Assembly (NCBI GenBank): GCA_020636645.1
Contig: JACJXO010000004.1
Coordinates: 1 to 64,000, forward strand
Direction of reading: 5' to 3'
From: Chitinophagales bacterium
GTDB taxonomy: Bacteria > Bacteroidota > Bacteroidia > Chitinophagales > BACL12
DNA length: 64,000 nucleotides
Numbering within the stretch: position 1 is the first letter of the stretch; each line of letters starts with the position of its first letter. This document shows, one piece after another, positions 15,857-25,100 of the stretch. The notes under the pieces are model-generated. The model was not told where the DNA came from. It ran no database searches and saw only the letters and a list, made by a program, of their open reading frames with translations. The position numbers were made by a program, and so were the translations under genes.

Positions 15857-17497
15857 TTATGACAAATACTGTCCTTCTATGGGCATTCTTCTTCCCATTC
15901 CGAAGGCCTTCGGGCTTACCCGCAGCACCGGAGCCATCTGAAAACGCTTCCACTCATTGCGGTTCACCATGCGCAAGGTCTTTCTGACGATCTCCTGATC
16001 AAAACCCTTGTCGATGATGTCTTCCGGACTCTGGTGCTTTTCTATGTATTGGAATAAAATCTGATCGAGCAGATCATAGGGAGGCAGGCTGTCCTGATCG
16101 GTCTGGTTAGGACGCAGTTCTGCTGAAGGTGCTTTATGAATGATATTTTCCGGGATCAGTTCGCTGTCTTTATTGATATAGGATGCCAGCTGATAGACCT
16201 CTGTCTTATATACATCTGCCAGTACCGCAAGCCCTCCGCAGAGGTCGCCGTACAAGGTGCCATAGCCCACAGCAGCTTCACTTTTGTTAGTGGTATTCAG
16301 CAGTATGTAACCAAGTTTGTTGCACATGGCCATCAGGGTCATACCCCTGATCCTGGCTTGCATGTTCTCTTCGGTCACATCAAACGAAAGATCACCAAAA
16401 ACAGGATGCATCTGCGCCACCATCTGTTCATACATATTGTCAATGGGTATGATGGTATAGCTGATACCGTTTCTTCTGCACAATGCTTCTGAATCACTGA
16501 CAGAGTGACCACTGGAGAAGGGCGAAGGCATCAGGACACAGTGCACATGCTCAGGCCCCAGTGCTCTTGCTGCCAGCAGAGCTGTAACAGCTGAATCTAT
16601 TCCTCCGGAAAGACCCAGTATGGCCTTGTTGAATTGCAGTTTTCCGAAATAATCCCGGATACCAGATAACAATGCATCATGTATCAGTCCGATCTTATCT
16701 TTCCCGTTCACGTTCGGCGCACCTGTATAGCTTTCAGCTTTTTCCAGTTCAATGATATGAAGAGCCTCTTCGAAGTAGGGCATCTCCAGAAATACATGTC
16801 CGCCTGCACTTACTGCAAGGGAACCACCGTCAAAGATCAGATCTGTTTGTGCACCCACATGGTTCACGTAGATCATGGGCAGTGCGTAGGCCAGGGTATT
16901 GGCTCTGACCACTTCAATTCTGTCATGAGCCTGACCATAGTCAAAGGGTGAGGCTGAGATATTGATCATCAGGTCAGGACTCTGGGTGCGCAGGGTATCC
17001 ATCGGGCAGCTTTTATACAATGGGTTCTCATTGCCTACATTCCAGATGTCTTCGCAAACTGTCAGGGCGATTCGCTTCCCTCGAAATTCGACCACACTGA
17101 ACTGATCATTCGGTTCAAAGTATCTGTATTCATCAAATATATCATAGGTGGGAAGCAAGGCTTTATTGGCTTGTCCGGCTATCTTTCCATCAGCCAGCAG
17201 AAACGCTGCATTGAACAGGTCTTTACCTTCCACAACAGGATTGCGTGCCGGGCTTCCCACAATGATGCCGATGTCCTTGCTGAAGGCAGCCAATCGGTTC
17301 ACTACCTCTTCGCATTTGTCTATGAAGTCTTCGAACTCCAGAAAGTCACGAGGTGGGTAACCACATACTGCCAGTTCTGGAAAAACAATGAGATCTGCAC
17401 CTGCTTCCTTCGCTTCCTGCACACGGGCCTCCATCTTCGAAAAGTTGTGTTCGAAGTTTCCGATGTGAAAATTCAGCTGGGCAAGTGCAATGCGCAT
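15857..17497 (-). CDS. nadE: Glutamine-dependent NAD+ synthetase
   Basis: A 546-residue two-domain enzyme making NAD from deamido-NAD, with glutamine as nitrogen donor. The N-terminal nitrilase-type domain shows the Glu-Lys-Cys triad: Glu41 in VFPELAVCG, Lys in NKALLPTYDIFDE and Cys in LTVCEDIW. The synthetase domain (from about 275) has the pyrophosphate-binding loop LGLSGGIDSAV and NKSEAAVGYGTLYGD. The start MRIALAQLNFHIG is the conserved family start. Unusually, its ATG follows directly on the T-tract of a terminator hairpin (17498-17524), leaving no ordinary leader. Confidence 0.95.
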   Translation of the reverse strand: MRIALAQLNFHIGNFEHNFSKMEARVQEAKEAGADLIVFPELAVCGYPPRDFLEFEDFIDKCEEVVNRLAAFSKDIGIIVGSPARNPVVEGKDLFNAAFLLADGKIAGQANKALLPTYDIFDEYRYFEPNDQFSVVEFRGKRIALTVCEDIWNVGNENPLYKSCPMDTLRTQSPDLMINISASPFDYGQAHDRIEVVRANTLAYALPMIYVNHVGAQTDLIFDGGSLAVSAGGHVFLEMPYFEEALHIIELEKAESYTGAPNVNGKDKIGLIHDALLSGIRDYFGKLQFNKAILGLSGGIDSAVTALLAARALGPEHVHCVLMPSPFSSGHSVSDSEALCRRNGISYTIIPIDNMYEQMVAQMHPVFGDLSFDVTEENMQARIRGMTLMAMCNKLGYILLNTTNKSEAAVGYGTLYGDLCGGLAVLADVYKTEVYQLASYINKDSELIPENIIHKAPSAELRPNQTDQDSLPPYDLLDQILFQYIEKHQSPEDIIDKGFDQEIVRKTLRMVNRNEWKRFQMAPVLRVSPKAFGMGRRMPIEGQYLS

Positions 17498-17524
17498 AAA
17501 AAACCCCGGAGGTTGGTCCGGGGT
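17498..17524 (-). terminator. Terminator of the upstream barrel-protein gene, abutting the nadE start codon
   Basis: On the minus strand a 7-bp stem (CCCCGGA, 17523-17517 region, with TCCGGGG, 17510-17504) and a 6-nt loop is followed by six T residues (17503-17498), and then immediately by the nadE ATG at 17497. It lies 24 nt after the stop of the barrel gene at 17548. Form and position are those of a rho-independent terminator. Confidence 0.82.
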
Positions 17525-17547
17525 AAAGTTAGGGGAAATGACTTGTT

Positions 17548-18231
17548 TCAGAACAGTACACCCATGCGAAGTACCATTTGTTTCATCTGGATCATCTCAT
17601 CGGTGGCGGCCGTTTCAAATACATTGACAAATCCATTCTGGAACACCAGGCCTGCTGTGAGGGTAGTAGTTTCTGTAATGCTGTATTCTGTTCCGATACC
17701 CATGCTCAAAGCCAGGTTAAAGAATTTATACTGGTCAATGGAATTCTTGTCGTTCAGGTTAACATCTTGCAGCTCACCGCCGTTTCCGTCCGGCAGATAA
17801 TTGCCTGAACCATCGGTCACGTCGTAGCGTGCCTTGATATTCATGCCGAGGTTGAGGCCGAACATACCATAGTAGGTGAAATAGTTGATCTCATTGGTGC
17901 GCAGCTTGATGGTAGCCGGAATTTCAATATACTGTACCCGCAGGGTGGTGTTGATATTACCCAGGGTGGTATCTTCGGCGGTCAGAAAACCACCCAGCAT
18001 ATTGACGATCACACCGGTGCTGATGGCATAGCGTTCAACTGAACCAATGGTTGGTTCAAACAACAAACCGTACTGGAAGCCCAGTCTGGTACCGTCATTT
18101 TCCACATCGGTACCATCTACATTGAACCAGGAGATCAGGGGCGCAGCGGTCAGTCCGAAGCGAAAATCCTGGGCTTTTACTGAACCCGCAAGGAAAATAA
18201 ACAGGCAGGATAGCAGGGCAATTTTTTTCAT
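17548..18231 (-). CDS. Outer-membrane beta-barrel protein, porin-like family
   Basis: A 227-residue protein with a clear signal peptide (MKKIALLSCLFIFLAGSVKA, cleavage before QDF). The mature part alternates polar and aromatic strands (FRFGLTAAPLISWF, YGLLFEPTIGS, YAISTGVIVNML, FFNLALSMGIGTEYSI) as in the Bacteroidota outer-membrane beta-barrel (OMP_b-brl) families, and ends in VLRMGVLF with a terminal aromatic residue. Function is unknown; such proteins are often small eight-strand barrels. The start at 18231 is chosen because it begins the signal peptide. The divergent gldB gene begins only 21 nt away. Confidence 0.82.
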   Translation of the reverse strand: MKKIALLSCLFIFLAGSVKAQDFRFGLTAAPLISWFNVDGTDVENDGTRLGFQYGLLFEPTIGSVERYAISTGVIVNMLGGFLTAEDTTLGNINTTLRVQYIEIPATIKLRTNEINYFTYYGMFGLNLGMNIKARYDVTDGSGNYLPDGNGGELQDVNLNDKNSIDQYKFFNLALSMGIGTEYSITETTTLTAGLVFQNGFVNVFETAATDEMIQMKQMVLRMGVLF

Positions 18232-18252
18232 ACTGTATAGTTTTACCGGACA

Positions 18253-19317
18253 ATGAACACCGACAGATTCTACAGGCACAAACATAAGGCATTTTCAATA
18301 ATCCCAATTGTTCTGGCAGTTTCCATCCTGCTGGTTTCCGGGTGCAGGAAAGGACCACAATTGCCCCACCCAGATGTATCAGGTATAGAAGTGGATGCCA
18401 GCATTCACCGGTTTGATGAAGCGCTGATGGCAGCTGATGGCTCCAACTACCGGGAGGTCATGTTGGCCATGGAACTGCAGGACAGTGCATTTTTTCATTT
18501 GTACACAGGCCAGATCCTGAATATGCGTCCATATGGCGATTCTACTTTCAGCCTGTATGATACTTTGTATAAGTACATGGTGGCTGATCCGTACATGATC
18601 CGTTTGTATGATAGCACCAAAGCTTTGTTTCCTGATATGCGTTCACAGGAGAAGGCCTTACAAAAAGCGCTCAAATATTACAGCTATTATTTTCCTGAAA
18701 TGCAGATCCCGTCCTTCTATGCCTATATCGCTCCTTTTGTGTATCAGGTGGTGGTGGCTGACGAGGTCATCGGCATCGAGCTGAACATGTTCATGGGAAA
18801 GGATTTCAGCTACTACAGCGAACTGTCGGCCAACCTGCCGCAATATCTTGTTTACCGCTTCGATCCCGATTACATGGTGGTCAGTGTGATGCGAGCCATG
18901 ATGGATGGCAGCATCCCCAACAAAGGCGCTGACGGCACATTGCTGGACGATATGCTGGCAGAAGGCAAAATGATGTACTATCTGGATCTGATGTTGCCAG
19001 ATCTGCCGGATAGCATCAAGATCGGATTTACAGAAGAACAACTGAACTTCTGTTACGACAATGAATCAGACATCTGGAAGTTCTTTGCCGGAGAAGAGCT
19101 CCTGTTCTCCACCAGAAATCAGGACAGGCAAAGGTATCTGGGTGAATCGCCCGGAGCCTATGGTATGCCCGAAGGTGCCCCGGGAAGGATCGGTATCTGG
19201 GTGGGATGGCAGATGGTCAGGGCCTATATGGATGCGCATCCTGAAACCAATATTCATCAGTTGTTGCTGATGACAGAAGGGCTGGACTTTCTGCAGGAAA
19301 GCGGATACAAACCTTAA
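18253..19317 (+). CDS. gldB: Gliding-motility lipoprotein GldB
   Basis: A 354-residue lipoprotein with signal and lipobox LLVSGC (Cys31). The GldB features are IHRFDEALM, the region YMVADPYMIRLYDSTKALFPD, IPSFYAYIAPFVYQ, IGIELNMFMGKD, and the C-terminal PGRIGIWVGWQMVRAYM block. GldB is required for gliding and for type IX secretion in Flavobacterium, probably at the periplasmic face. gldC, its usual neighbour in Flavobacterium, is not present here. Its stop overlaps that of the convergent apaG by 4 nt. Confidence 0.87.
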   Translation: MNTDRFYRHKHKAFSIIPIVLAVSILLVSGCRKGPQLPHPDVSGIEVDASIHRFDEALMAADGSNYREVMLAMELQDSAFFHLYTGQILNMRPYGDSTFSLYDTLYKYMVADPYMIRLYDSTKALFPDMRSQEKALQKALKYYSYYFPEMQIPSFYAYIAPFVYQVVVADEVIGIELNMFMGKDFSYYSELSANLPQYLVYRFDPDYMVVSVMRAMMDGSIPNKGADGTLLDDMLAEGKMMYYLDLMLPDLPDSIKIGFTEEQLNFCYDNESDIWKFFAGEELLFSTRNQDRQRYLGESPGAYGMPEGAPGRIGIWVGWQMVRAYMDAHPETNIHQLLLMTEGLDFLQESGYKP

Positions 19318-19706
19318 TTGAGCACAGCGGGAACGATCATGCGGAATTCAGGGATCAGCACCTGAAAGGTTTCGTTGTCATGCGCACGTTCCATAGTATA
19401 GGTGCCGAACATTTTACCGGCCATCCCCCGAATGCTGCAGCCTGATACATACTGGTGCAGACCGCCCGGTTCAATAAGAGGTTGCTCGCCCACTACACCT
19501 TCGCCCTCCACTTCCCGCCAGTCATTGCTGCTGTCAAAGATGTGCCAGTGTCTGCGTAATAATCTGACCGGAACCGGACCTTTATTTTCAATGGTGATGC
19601 GATAGGCAAAGACATGTTCTGCCGTGGCCATGCCGGCATAGTCTTTCTGGTAGAAGGTCTCTACGCTGACCTTCACCCCATCAGTGGTGGCGGTAACCAT
19701 GTCCAT
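19314..19706 (-). CDS. apaG: ApaG domain protein
   Basis: A 130-residue protein matching ApaG over its whole length (usually about 125): VSVETFYQKDY, FAYRITIENKG, VRLLRRHWHIFDSSN, the GVVGEQPLIEPGG block, YVSGCSIRGMAGKMFGTY, and a C-terminal FQVLIPEFRM. ApaG is an immunoglobulin-like fold linked genetically to Co2+/Mg2+ resistance, with an unclear biochemical role. The start may be the ATG at 19706 or the one at 19700. It follows yicC-gmk on the same strand by 39 nt after the gmk stop. Confidence 0.92.
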   Translation of the reverse strand: MDMVTATTDGVKVSVETFYQKDYAGMATAEHVFAYRITIENKGPVPVRLLRRHWHIFDSSNDWREVEGEGVVGEQPLIEPGGLHQYVSGCSIRGMAGKMFGTYTMERAHDNETFQVLIPEFRMIVPAVLN

Positions 19707-19745
19707 AACGAGTAAACAGGATAAATGTACAAAAAATACCTTCTG

Positions 19746-20309
19746 TCAGGACAGGAATGCGGTTACAATACGGGCCGCTTTCTGACAGGCAGTTTCCAGA
19801 TCATCATTGATGATCACCTGATCAAAACTATTGCATCGCTCCAGTTCCATGGCCGCTCTCTGTAATCTGGCCGTCAGAGATTCAGGTGTTTCAGTACCTC
19901 TGCTTCGCAGTCTGTTCTCCAGCACCTCCAGCGAAGGCGGAGCGATGAACATAGACAGGCTTTCTTCCGGGTACTGGCTCTGCAGATTCAGGGCACCCAG
20001 CACATCAATATCAAAGACGATACACTTATCATCATTCCACAGACGATCCATCTCTGTCCTGAGGGTACCATACCATCTGCCCGGATACACCTCTTCATAC
20101 TCAGCAAATGCATGCTGCCTGATCTTTTCCTGAAACGTATCATGATCCAGAAAGTAGTAGTCAACCCCATCTGTTTCATGGTCTCTTTTTGGCCGGGTAG
20201 TAGCAGAGATACTGAAGGCCAGCTGCCGGAAATGCCCGAGCAGATATTGAACGATAGTGGTCTTGCCTGCTCCTGAGGGAGCGGTAATTATGAGCAATTG
20301 ACGGCTCAC
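19746..20309 (-). CDS. gmk: Guanylate kinase
   Basis: A 187-residue enzyme that phosphorylates GMP to GDP. The P-loop APSGAGKTT is at residues 10-18. The GMP-binding region includes SISATTRPKRDHETDGVDYYFL (in part) and EYEEVYPGRWYGT, and the lid region has RGTETPESLTARLQRA. Length is normal for the family. Its ATG overlaps the yicC stop by 4 nt; yicC-gmk is a widely conserved pair. Confidence 0.96.
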   Translation of the reverse strand: MSRQLLIITAPSGAGKTTIVQYLLGHFRQLAFSISATTRPKRDHETDGVDYYFLDHDTFQEKIRQHAFAEYEEVYPGRWYGTLRTEMDRLWNDDKCIVFDIDVLGALNLQSQYPEESLSMFIAPPSLEVLENRLRSRGTETPESLTARLQRAAMELERCNSFDQVIINDDLETACQKAARIVTAFLS

Positions 20310-21181
20310 AAAACGTTATTCAATTGTTCTTTGATCTTTTCCAGCTCATCTTTCATGTCAACCACCAGTTTCTGCATGCCTGCATGGTATGATTTGGCAC
20401 CTATGGTATTGATCTCACGCCCCATCTCCTGACTGATGAAAGCCAGCTTCTTACCTTTCTCTATCGCTTCCTGCGTGATGTTTTCCAGAAAGTATGTGCA
20501 ATGTGAACGAAGGCGAATGATCTCTTCTGTAATATCCATCTTTTCAAGATAGTAGATCAGTTCCTGCTCAAACCTGTTCTTGTCTATCTGTTCATCACTG
20601 AACTGGCTGTTCAGTTGCTGCATGAGTTTGTCTTTGGAGCGATCTCTTCTTTCGGGATCCAGTTGCTCTACTGCAAGCAGTGTATCTTCAATATTTCTGG
20701 TGCGCAGTTCGAGGTCTTTCTGCAGATTACTTCCTTCCTGCTTTCTGAAAACGGTGAGCTCTGCGCAGGCATCCTGAAGTGCCTTCGCCACGGTGCTCCA
20801 TTGCTCAGGCAGAAGCGTTTCCTGTGTTTGTCCTGCTACATTAGGCATTTGTGCAGCCAGTTCAAACAGCTTTTCATCACTTACCAGAATGGTGCCCGCA
20901 GCTTCCCGCAGACGCTGCACATAGGCGCTGATGAGTGCAGGATCCAGGTCTGCTGAACGCTGTTCTTCGCCGGGGTCGTTGTTGATCAGAATATCCACCT
21001 TTCCCCTGATAACAAGTCCGGATACAAGATTGCGAATGTCCATCTCCCGTTCCCGGAACATATTGCTGAGTCTTACATTGATGTCCAGTCCTTTACTGTT
21101 GAGTGCTCTTACTTCAACGGTATAGGTCTTGCCATTGATGGGTAGTCTGGATCGACCGTAGCCGGTCATGGATAAAAGCAT
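20306..21181 (-). CDS. yicC: YicC/YloC-family endoribonuclease
   Basis: A 291-residue protein beginning MLLSMTGYGRS, the hallmark of the YicC family, followed by EVRALNSKGLDINVRL and a C-terminal domain with RLRSHCTYFLE and the ending TIGAKSYHAGMQKLVVDMKD typical of the family (DUF1732). YicC and YloC are reported as RNases acting on small RNAs and mRNA. It is coupled to gmk by a 4-nt overlap. The start lies 19 nt after the upstream EamA stop; a TAATTTTA element in between resembles the -7 box only weakly. Confidence 0.95.
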   Translation of the reverse strand: MLLSMTGYGRSRLPINGKTYTVEVRALNSKGLDINVRLSNMFREREMDIRNLVSGLVIRGKVDILINNDPGEEQRSADLDPALISAYVQRLREAAGTILVSDEKLFELAAQMPNVAGQTQETLLPEQWSTVAKALQDACAELTVFRKQEGSNLQKDLELRTRNIEDTLLAVEQLDPERRDRSKDKLMQQLNSQFSDEQIDKNRFEQELIYYLEKMDITEEIIRLRSHCTYFLENITQEAIEKGKKLAFISQEMGREINTIGAKSYHAGMQKLVVDMKDELEKIKEQLNNVL

Positions 21182-21200
21182 ACTGCCGTTTTGTGTAAAA

Positions 21201-22097
21201 TTACTGGATACTTTCCTTTTGCACCGGTTTGCGACTTACCAGGGCTACACCGGTAAAGATCAGCAGACCAGCCAGCACCATGGTGACAGTGAGTTGATCT
21301 GTACCAAGCAGCACTGCTACCAGTGTTGCCAGCAGTGGCTGCGTGTAGATGTAAATACTGACCAGGGCCGGGTTGCCCAGTTTCAATCCTATAATGTTCA
21401 TAATATATACGACCAGTGTAGATATAAATACCACATAGGCCCAGGACCACATGACCCCGGGTGCATATCCCTGCCATGGCATATGCAGTGCCTCCGGTAC
21501 ACCAAACGGCAATACCCAGATCAGGCCGTATAGAAACAACCAGAAGGTGACCGTGAAGGGTTTGTAGTTGTGCATCAGCGGTTTGGCAAGAACCAGGAAC
21601 AAAGCATAACTGGCCGCATTGCCCATGATGAGCAGATCGCCGCCAAGGGTAGCTTCAGAACCTGCGTCTCTGGCTCCTGACCGTATCAGCATCCAGACAC
21701 CGGCGGCACCTGTCAGCACACCGATAGCTTTCTTCCAGGTAAGCGGGTCACGCAGGAAGAACCACGACATGATCAGCACCAGAATGGGAGTAGTGATCAT
21801 GATCAGGGAGGCGTGGATCTCACTTGTCAGGTCCAGGCCTTTGATGAACATCAACTGATTGGCTGCCACACCGAGCAGGCCACAATAGAACAGCTTGATA
21901 TGATCTTTTCTCTTAACTGACTGCTTCTCCAGAGTAACAGCCAGCAAGCCGAAAATGAACAAAGGGATACTCACGCGGGTGAGTACCAGGGCAAATGGCG
22001 GAATAGCAGACAGAGCCACTTTGGCTATGACATAGTTCAGGCCGTAAATGACATTGGCGCCAAAAATATACAGGTGGGCCCTGGTCTCTGTTTGCAC
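21201..22097 (-). CDS. EamA-family (DMT) membrane transporter
   Basis: A 298-residue protein with about ten membrane helices in two EamA repeats (residues 8-140 and 155-290; for example IFGANVIYGLNYVIAKVAL and the second-repeat SYALFLVLAKPLM). DMT transporters carry metabolites, often export amino acids; the substrate is unknown. The start is a GTG at 22097, since no ATG lies before the first helix. TACCTTTG (22109-22102) on this strand matches the -7 consensus and would start a transcript almost at the GTG, so a leaderless message is possible, although no -33 element is visible. Confidence 0.88.
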   Translation of the reverse strand: MQTETRAHLYIFGANVIYGLNYVIAKVALSAIPPFALVLTRVSIPLFIFGLLAVTLEKQSVKRKDHIKLFYCGLLGVAANQLMFIKGLDLTSEIHASLIMITTPILVLIMSWFFLRDPLTWKKAIGVLTGAAGVWMLIRSGARDAGSEATLGGDLLIMGNAASYALFLVLAKPLMHNYKPFTVTFWLFLYGLIWVLPFGVPEALHMPWQGYAPGVMWSWAYVVFISTLVVYIMNIIGLKLGNPALVSIYIYTQPLLATLVAVLLGTDQLTVTMVLAGLLIFTGVALVSRKPVQKESIQ

Positions 22098-22121
22098 CCG
22101 GCAAAGGTAATCTGATTGCTG

Positions 22122-25100
22122 TCAGAAATCGAGGCTGAGGGAGGCATACCAGCGGGGGTCTGTAAAACCGTTCAGTTCAATACCCACGGCCCGGTCAATA
22201 CGTATGAAATAACCGAAAAGAGTTGTGCGCAAACCAATACCTGTACCGGCAACGATAGGATCGCGGAAGAAGTTGACATCTACGCTGAGCGGTGCTTGTC
22301 CGAAAGTGACGGTATTGTATGGATTATCCTGTTCAAATGGAGAGAAACCTTCCCAGGCAGAACCTGCATCAAAGAATCCAACAAGTTGCAGGTTGCGCAG
22401 AAACTCTGCTTTAACTGGTTTCTTGAACAGATAAGTAAATACGGGCATCCGCAGCTCTGAATTGAATACAGCATAAGCGTTGCCGTTGCGTATGTTCTGT
22501 TCATATCCCCGCACGGGTGTTGCCTGTGTCTGAAATGCATAATTCTGTTCCTGATTGATCTCTGTAGTGTTGTTGAACTGCGGAAACAACCAGGAATCAA
22601 CACCTCCCAGGTAGTAGATGAGTTTCTGGTTACCAAAAGACACACCACCGGCCAGCCTGTTGGCCCAGATGAACTGCCTGTGGATCTTCTGGTAATGGCG
22701 CACATCAAAACCAAGTACACCCAGATAGCCATCGTTGAGACTTACATCCAGTCCGTCGTCCAGATTCACGGCAAACTGTTTGTGCATTTCCACCCAAACT
22801 TTATACCGCATACCATACATGATATTGGTCATAACAGGCAGGGTATTATCGTGTACATACTCCAGGCGTAAACTGAACCAGTCTTCCTTGTAATTGGTCT
22901 GGTTCAGACTGAATGTATCACTTGCCAGGAAAATGACCTTATCTGCCCGATATGCCGCCGAAGCCCGTAAACTGCGGATCACATCAAAAGGATATTTGGC
23001 CGCAGCTTCCACAATAGTGGTGCGGGGTTTGGCTTCTACCGGAGGAAACCATGCAGGCTGGAATGAATATTGTGCCCGCTCGTGCTGGTAATACCAGATC
23101 AGGCTTTTATCTATCCGTTTGCTCACATCTTCATAACGAAGGAAATACTCACCACCACTGAAGGAGGTAGGAAAACGAAGCCCGCCTGTAAAACGATAAT
23201 CTTCAAACAGATCACTGATGCTTACCGTCATAAGGCCGCTCAACGGAGGCTGAGAAAAGCTGCCACCGGTGGCATTGAAATTCTCATAAGGATTGATAAG
23301 CAGGCTGTTGTCCAGCTGTGTTTGTACATACTCAGAACTGAATCTAAGCTTGTATGCCTGAATACGTGATTGACGAAATCCTTCACTGACCAGGTTATTG
23401 ATATCCTTTTTATCAGCTTCATCCAAGACGATGACAGGTTCTTCAAGCAACACTTCCGGCACATCAAATGGCGTCTGAAAATACATACCCTTTCGTTGTT
23501 CTTCACGCAGGCTGTCAGTAGTAAGTGCATCTGAAGAAGGTCTTTCTTCTTCGCGTAAGGAAGGGATCTCTGTTACCTCTTCCACTACCTTTTCCTGTTG
23601 CTTTCGCTCTTCATACTGTCTGTAACCTGTTTTCTCCAGCCTGGGCATATCCTTTCCGCCTATGGATGCCGGAACCCGGGCAAAATAGAACTGGTTCCTG
23701 CCTGATTCCTGGAATACCTCTAGCAGCTTTCCGGTGCGAAGAGAAATATCATGTGACAGGATATTGGTATTGTAATTGGTGACCGGAAATGTATAGGCCG
23801 TATCTCTGAAGATCTCTACATACTTCAGAGAGTCAAAATCTTCTCGTTTATAGACCTCGCTGATATCCCAGGTGGGGTTGACCACTACACTGTCTGACAG
23901 ATAAAGAATGGTATTGGTGTGATCATAAATAGTATCCAGGTATCCGGCAAAGCGGTTCCTGATACCATTGTAATCACTCAGGAAGGCAAAATAGGTGTCA
24001 TTAAAAGCAATGGGAGCTGTTTCACTGATGTTTCTGGTATGGGTTACCTGTACCAGATCCTTTGATTTTTTATCGTATTTGTAAAAATACAGATCATTAT
24101 TTCCTACAGGCAGGATGCTGTCAATGTTCCGGGTTCTCTCCAGTCGTTTGTCATCCCGGTTGGAAGCAAACAGAATGCCTTCATAGCCATTATCTGTTTT
24201 GATATAACGCGGCGACAGATCATCGTAATAATCGTTGGTGATCTGTTCTACCCTGGCATTATTGATGAAATAGGTATAGATATCACTCTGTCCGTTGTTC
24301 ATCACACTCAGCACCAGCATATTGTTATTCTTTCCGAACGACATATCCAGCACCCGCTGAAATCGCGAAATGTCTTTGGTCTCTTTCTTCTTATCGTCAG
24401 TATTGTAAGTAAACAGTACGGTCTTGTCACGCTTTTCATAAATGGCTGCCAGGATCTTGCCATCGGGGCTCCATGCCACCAGCGGATAACTCAGATCAAT
24501 AGCTCTGGTTCGGGTGCGCATACCACCTTTTTTGATCACAGCAGCTTTACTTTCGCCGGCTTCCTGCAAATGGATACGGAATTTACCGATATCGTCAGAC
24601 AGGTAAGCCACATCCTGTCCGTTGGGGCTGATGACCGGGCTGTGATAAACAAGGTTTTTCCTGGTCTTTCTGGCCATCTCTTCCGTTTCATCCGGATTGA
24701 CCTTCCCGCGTAACTCAGCAGTGTATCTGTCGCGGTAATAGCTGTACCATTCTTCTATGGTCTGGTTGAGTGAAGTGCCCAGAACGAACAGGAAACCATT
24801 CTCCAGGCTTCGGTTGATACGAATGAGATACAGCAGATTCGGAATATCGCCGGGGCTGTATTTCTCAGCGATGAAATACCAGAAAGAATGACCTGCAAAT
24901 CGTGCATCTTCGCCAGTAAGTCTGGTAAATTGCTCATACCGACCACTCAGGATCCCGTCACGGAGCTGGTTGTCGAGATCGGCATTCCATTCTTCTCCGA
25001 TATAGGACACAAGCCCTTCTACAAACCATTCGGGCAGGTTGAGCAGCACAGCGTTCTGAACGATCTCCTGGAGGTTGCCACCAAAGACCATATTGTTGAC

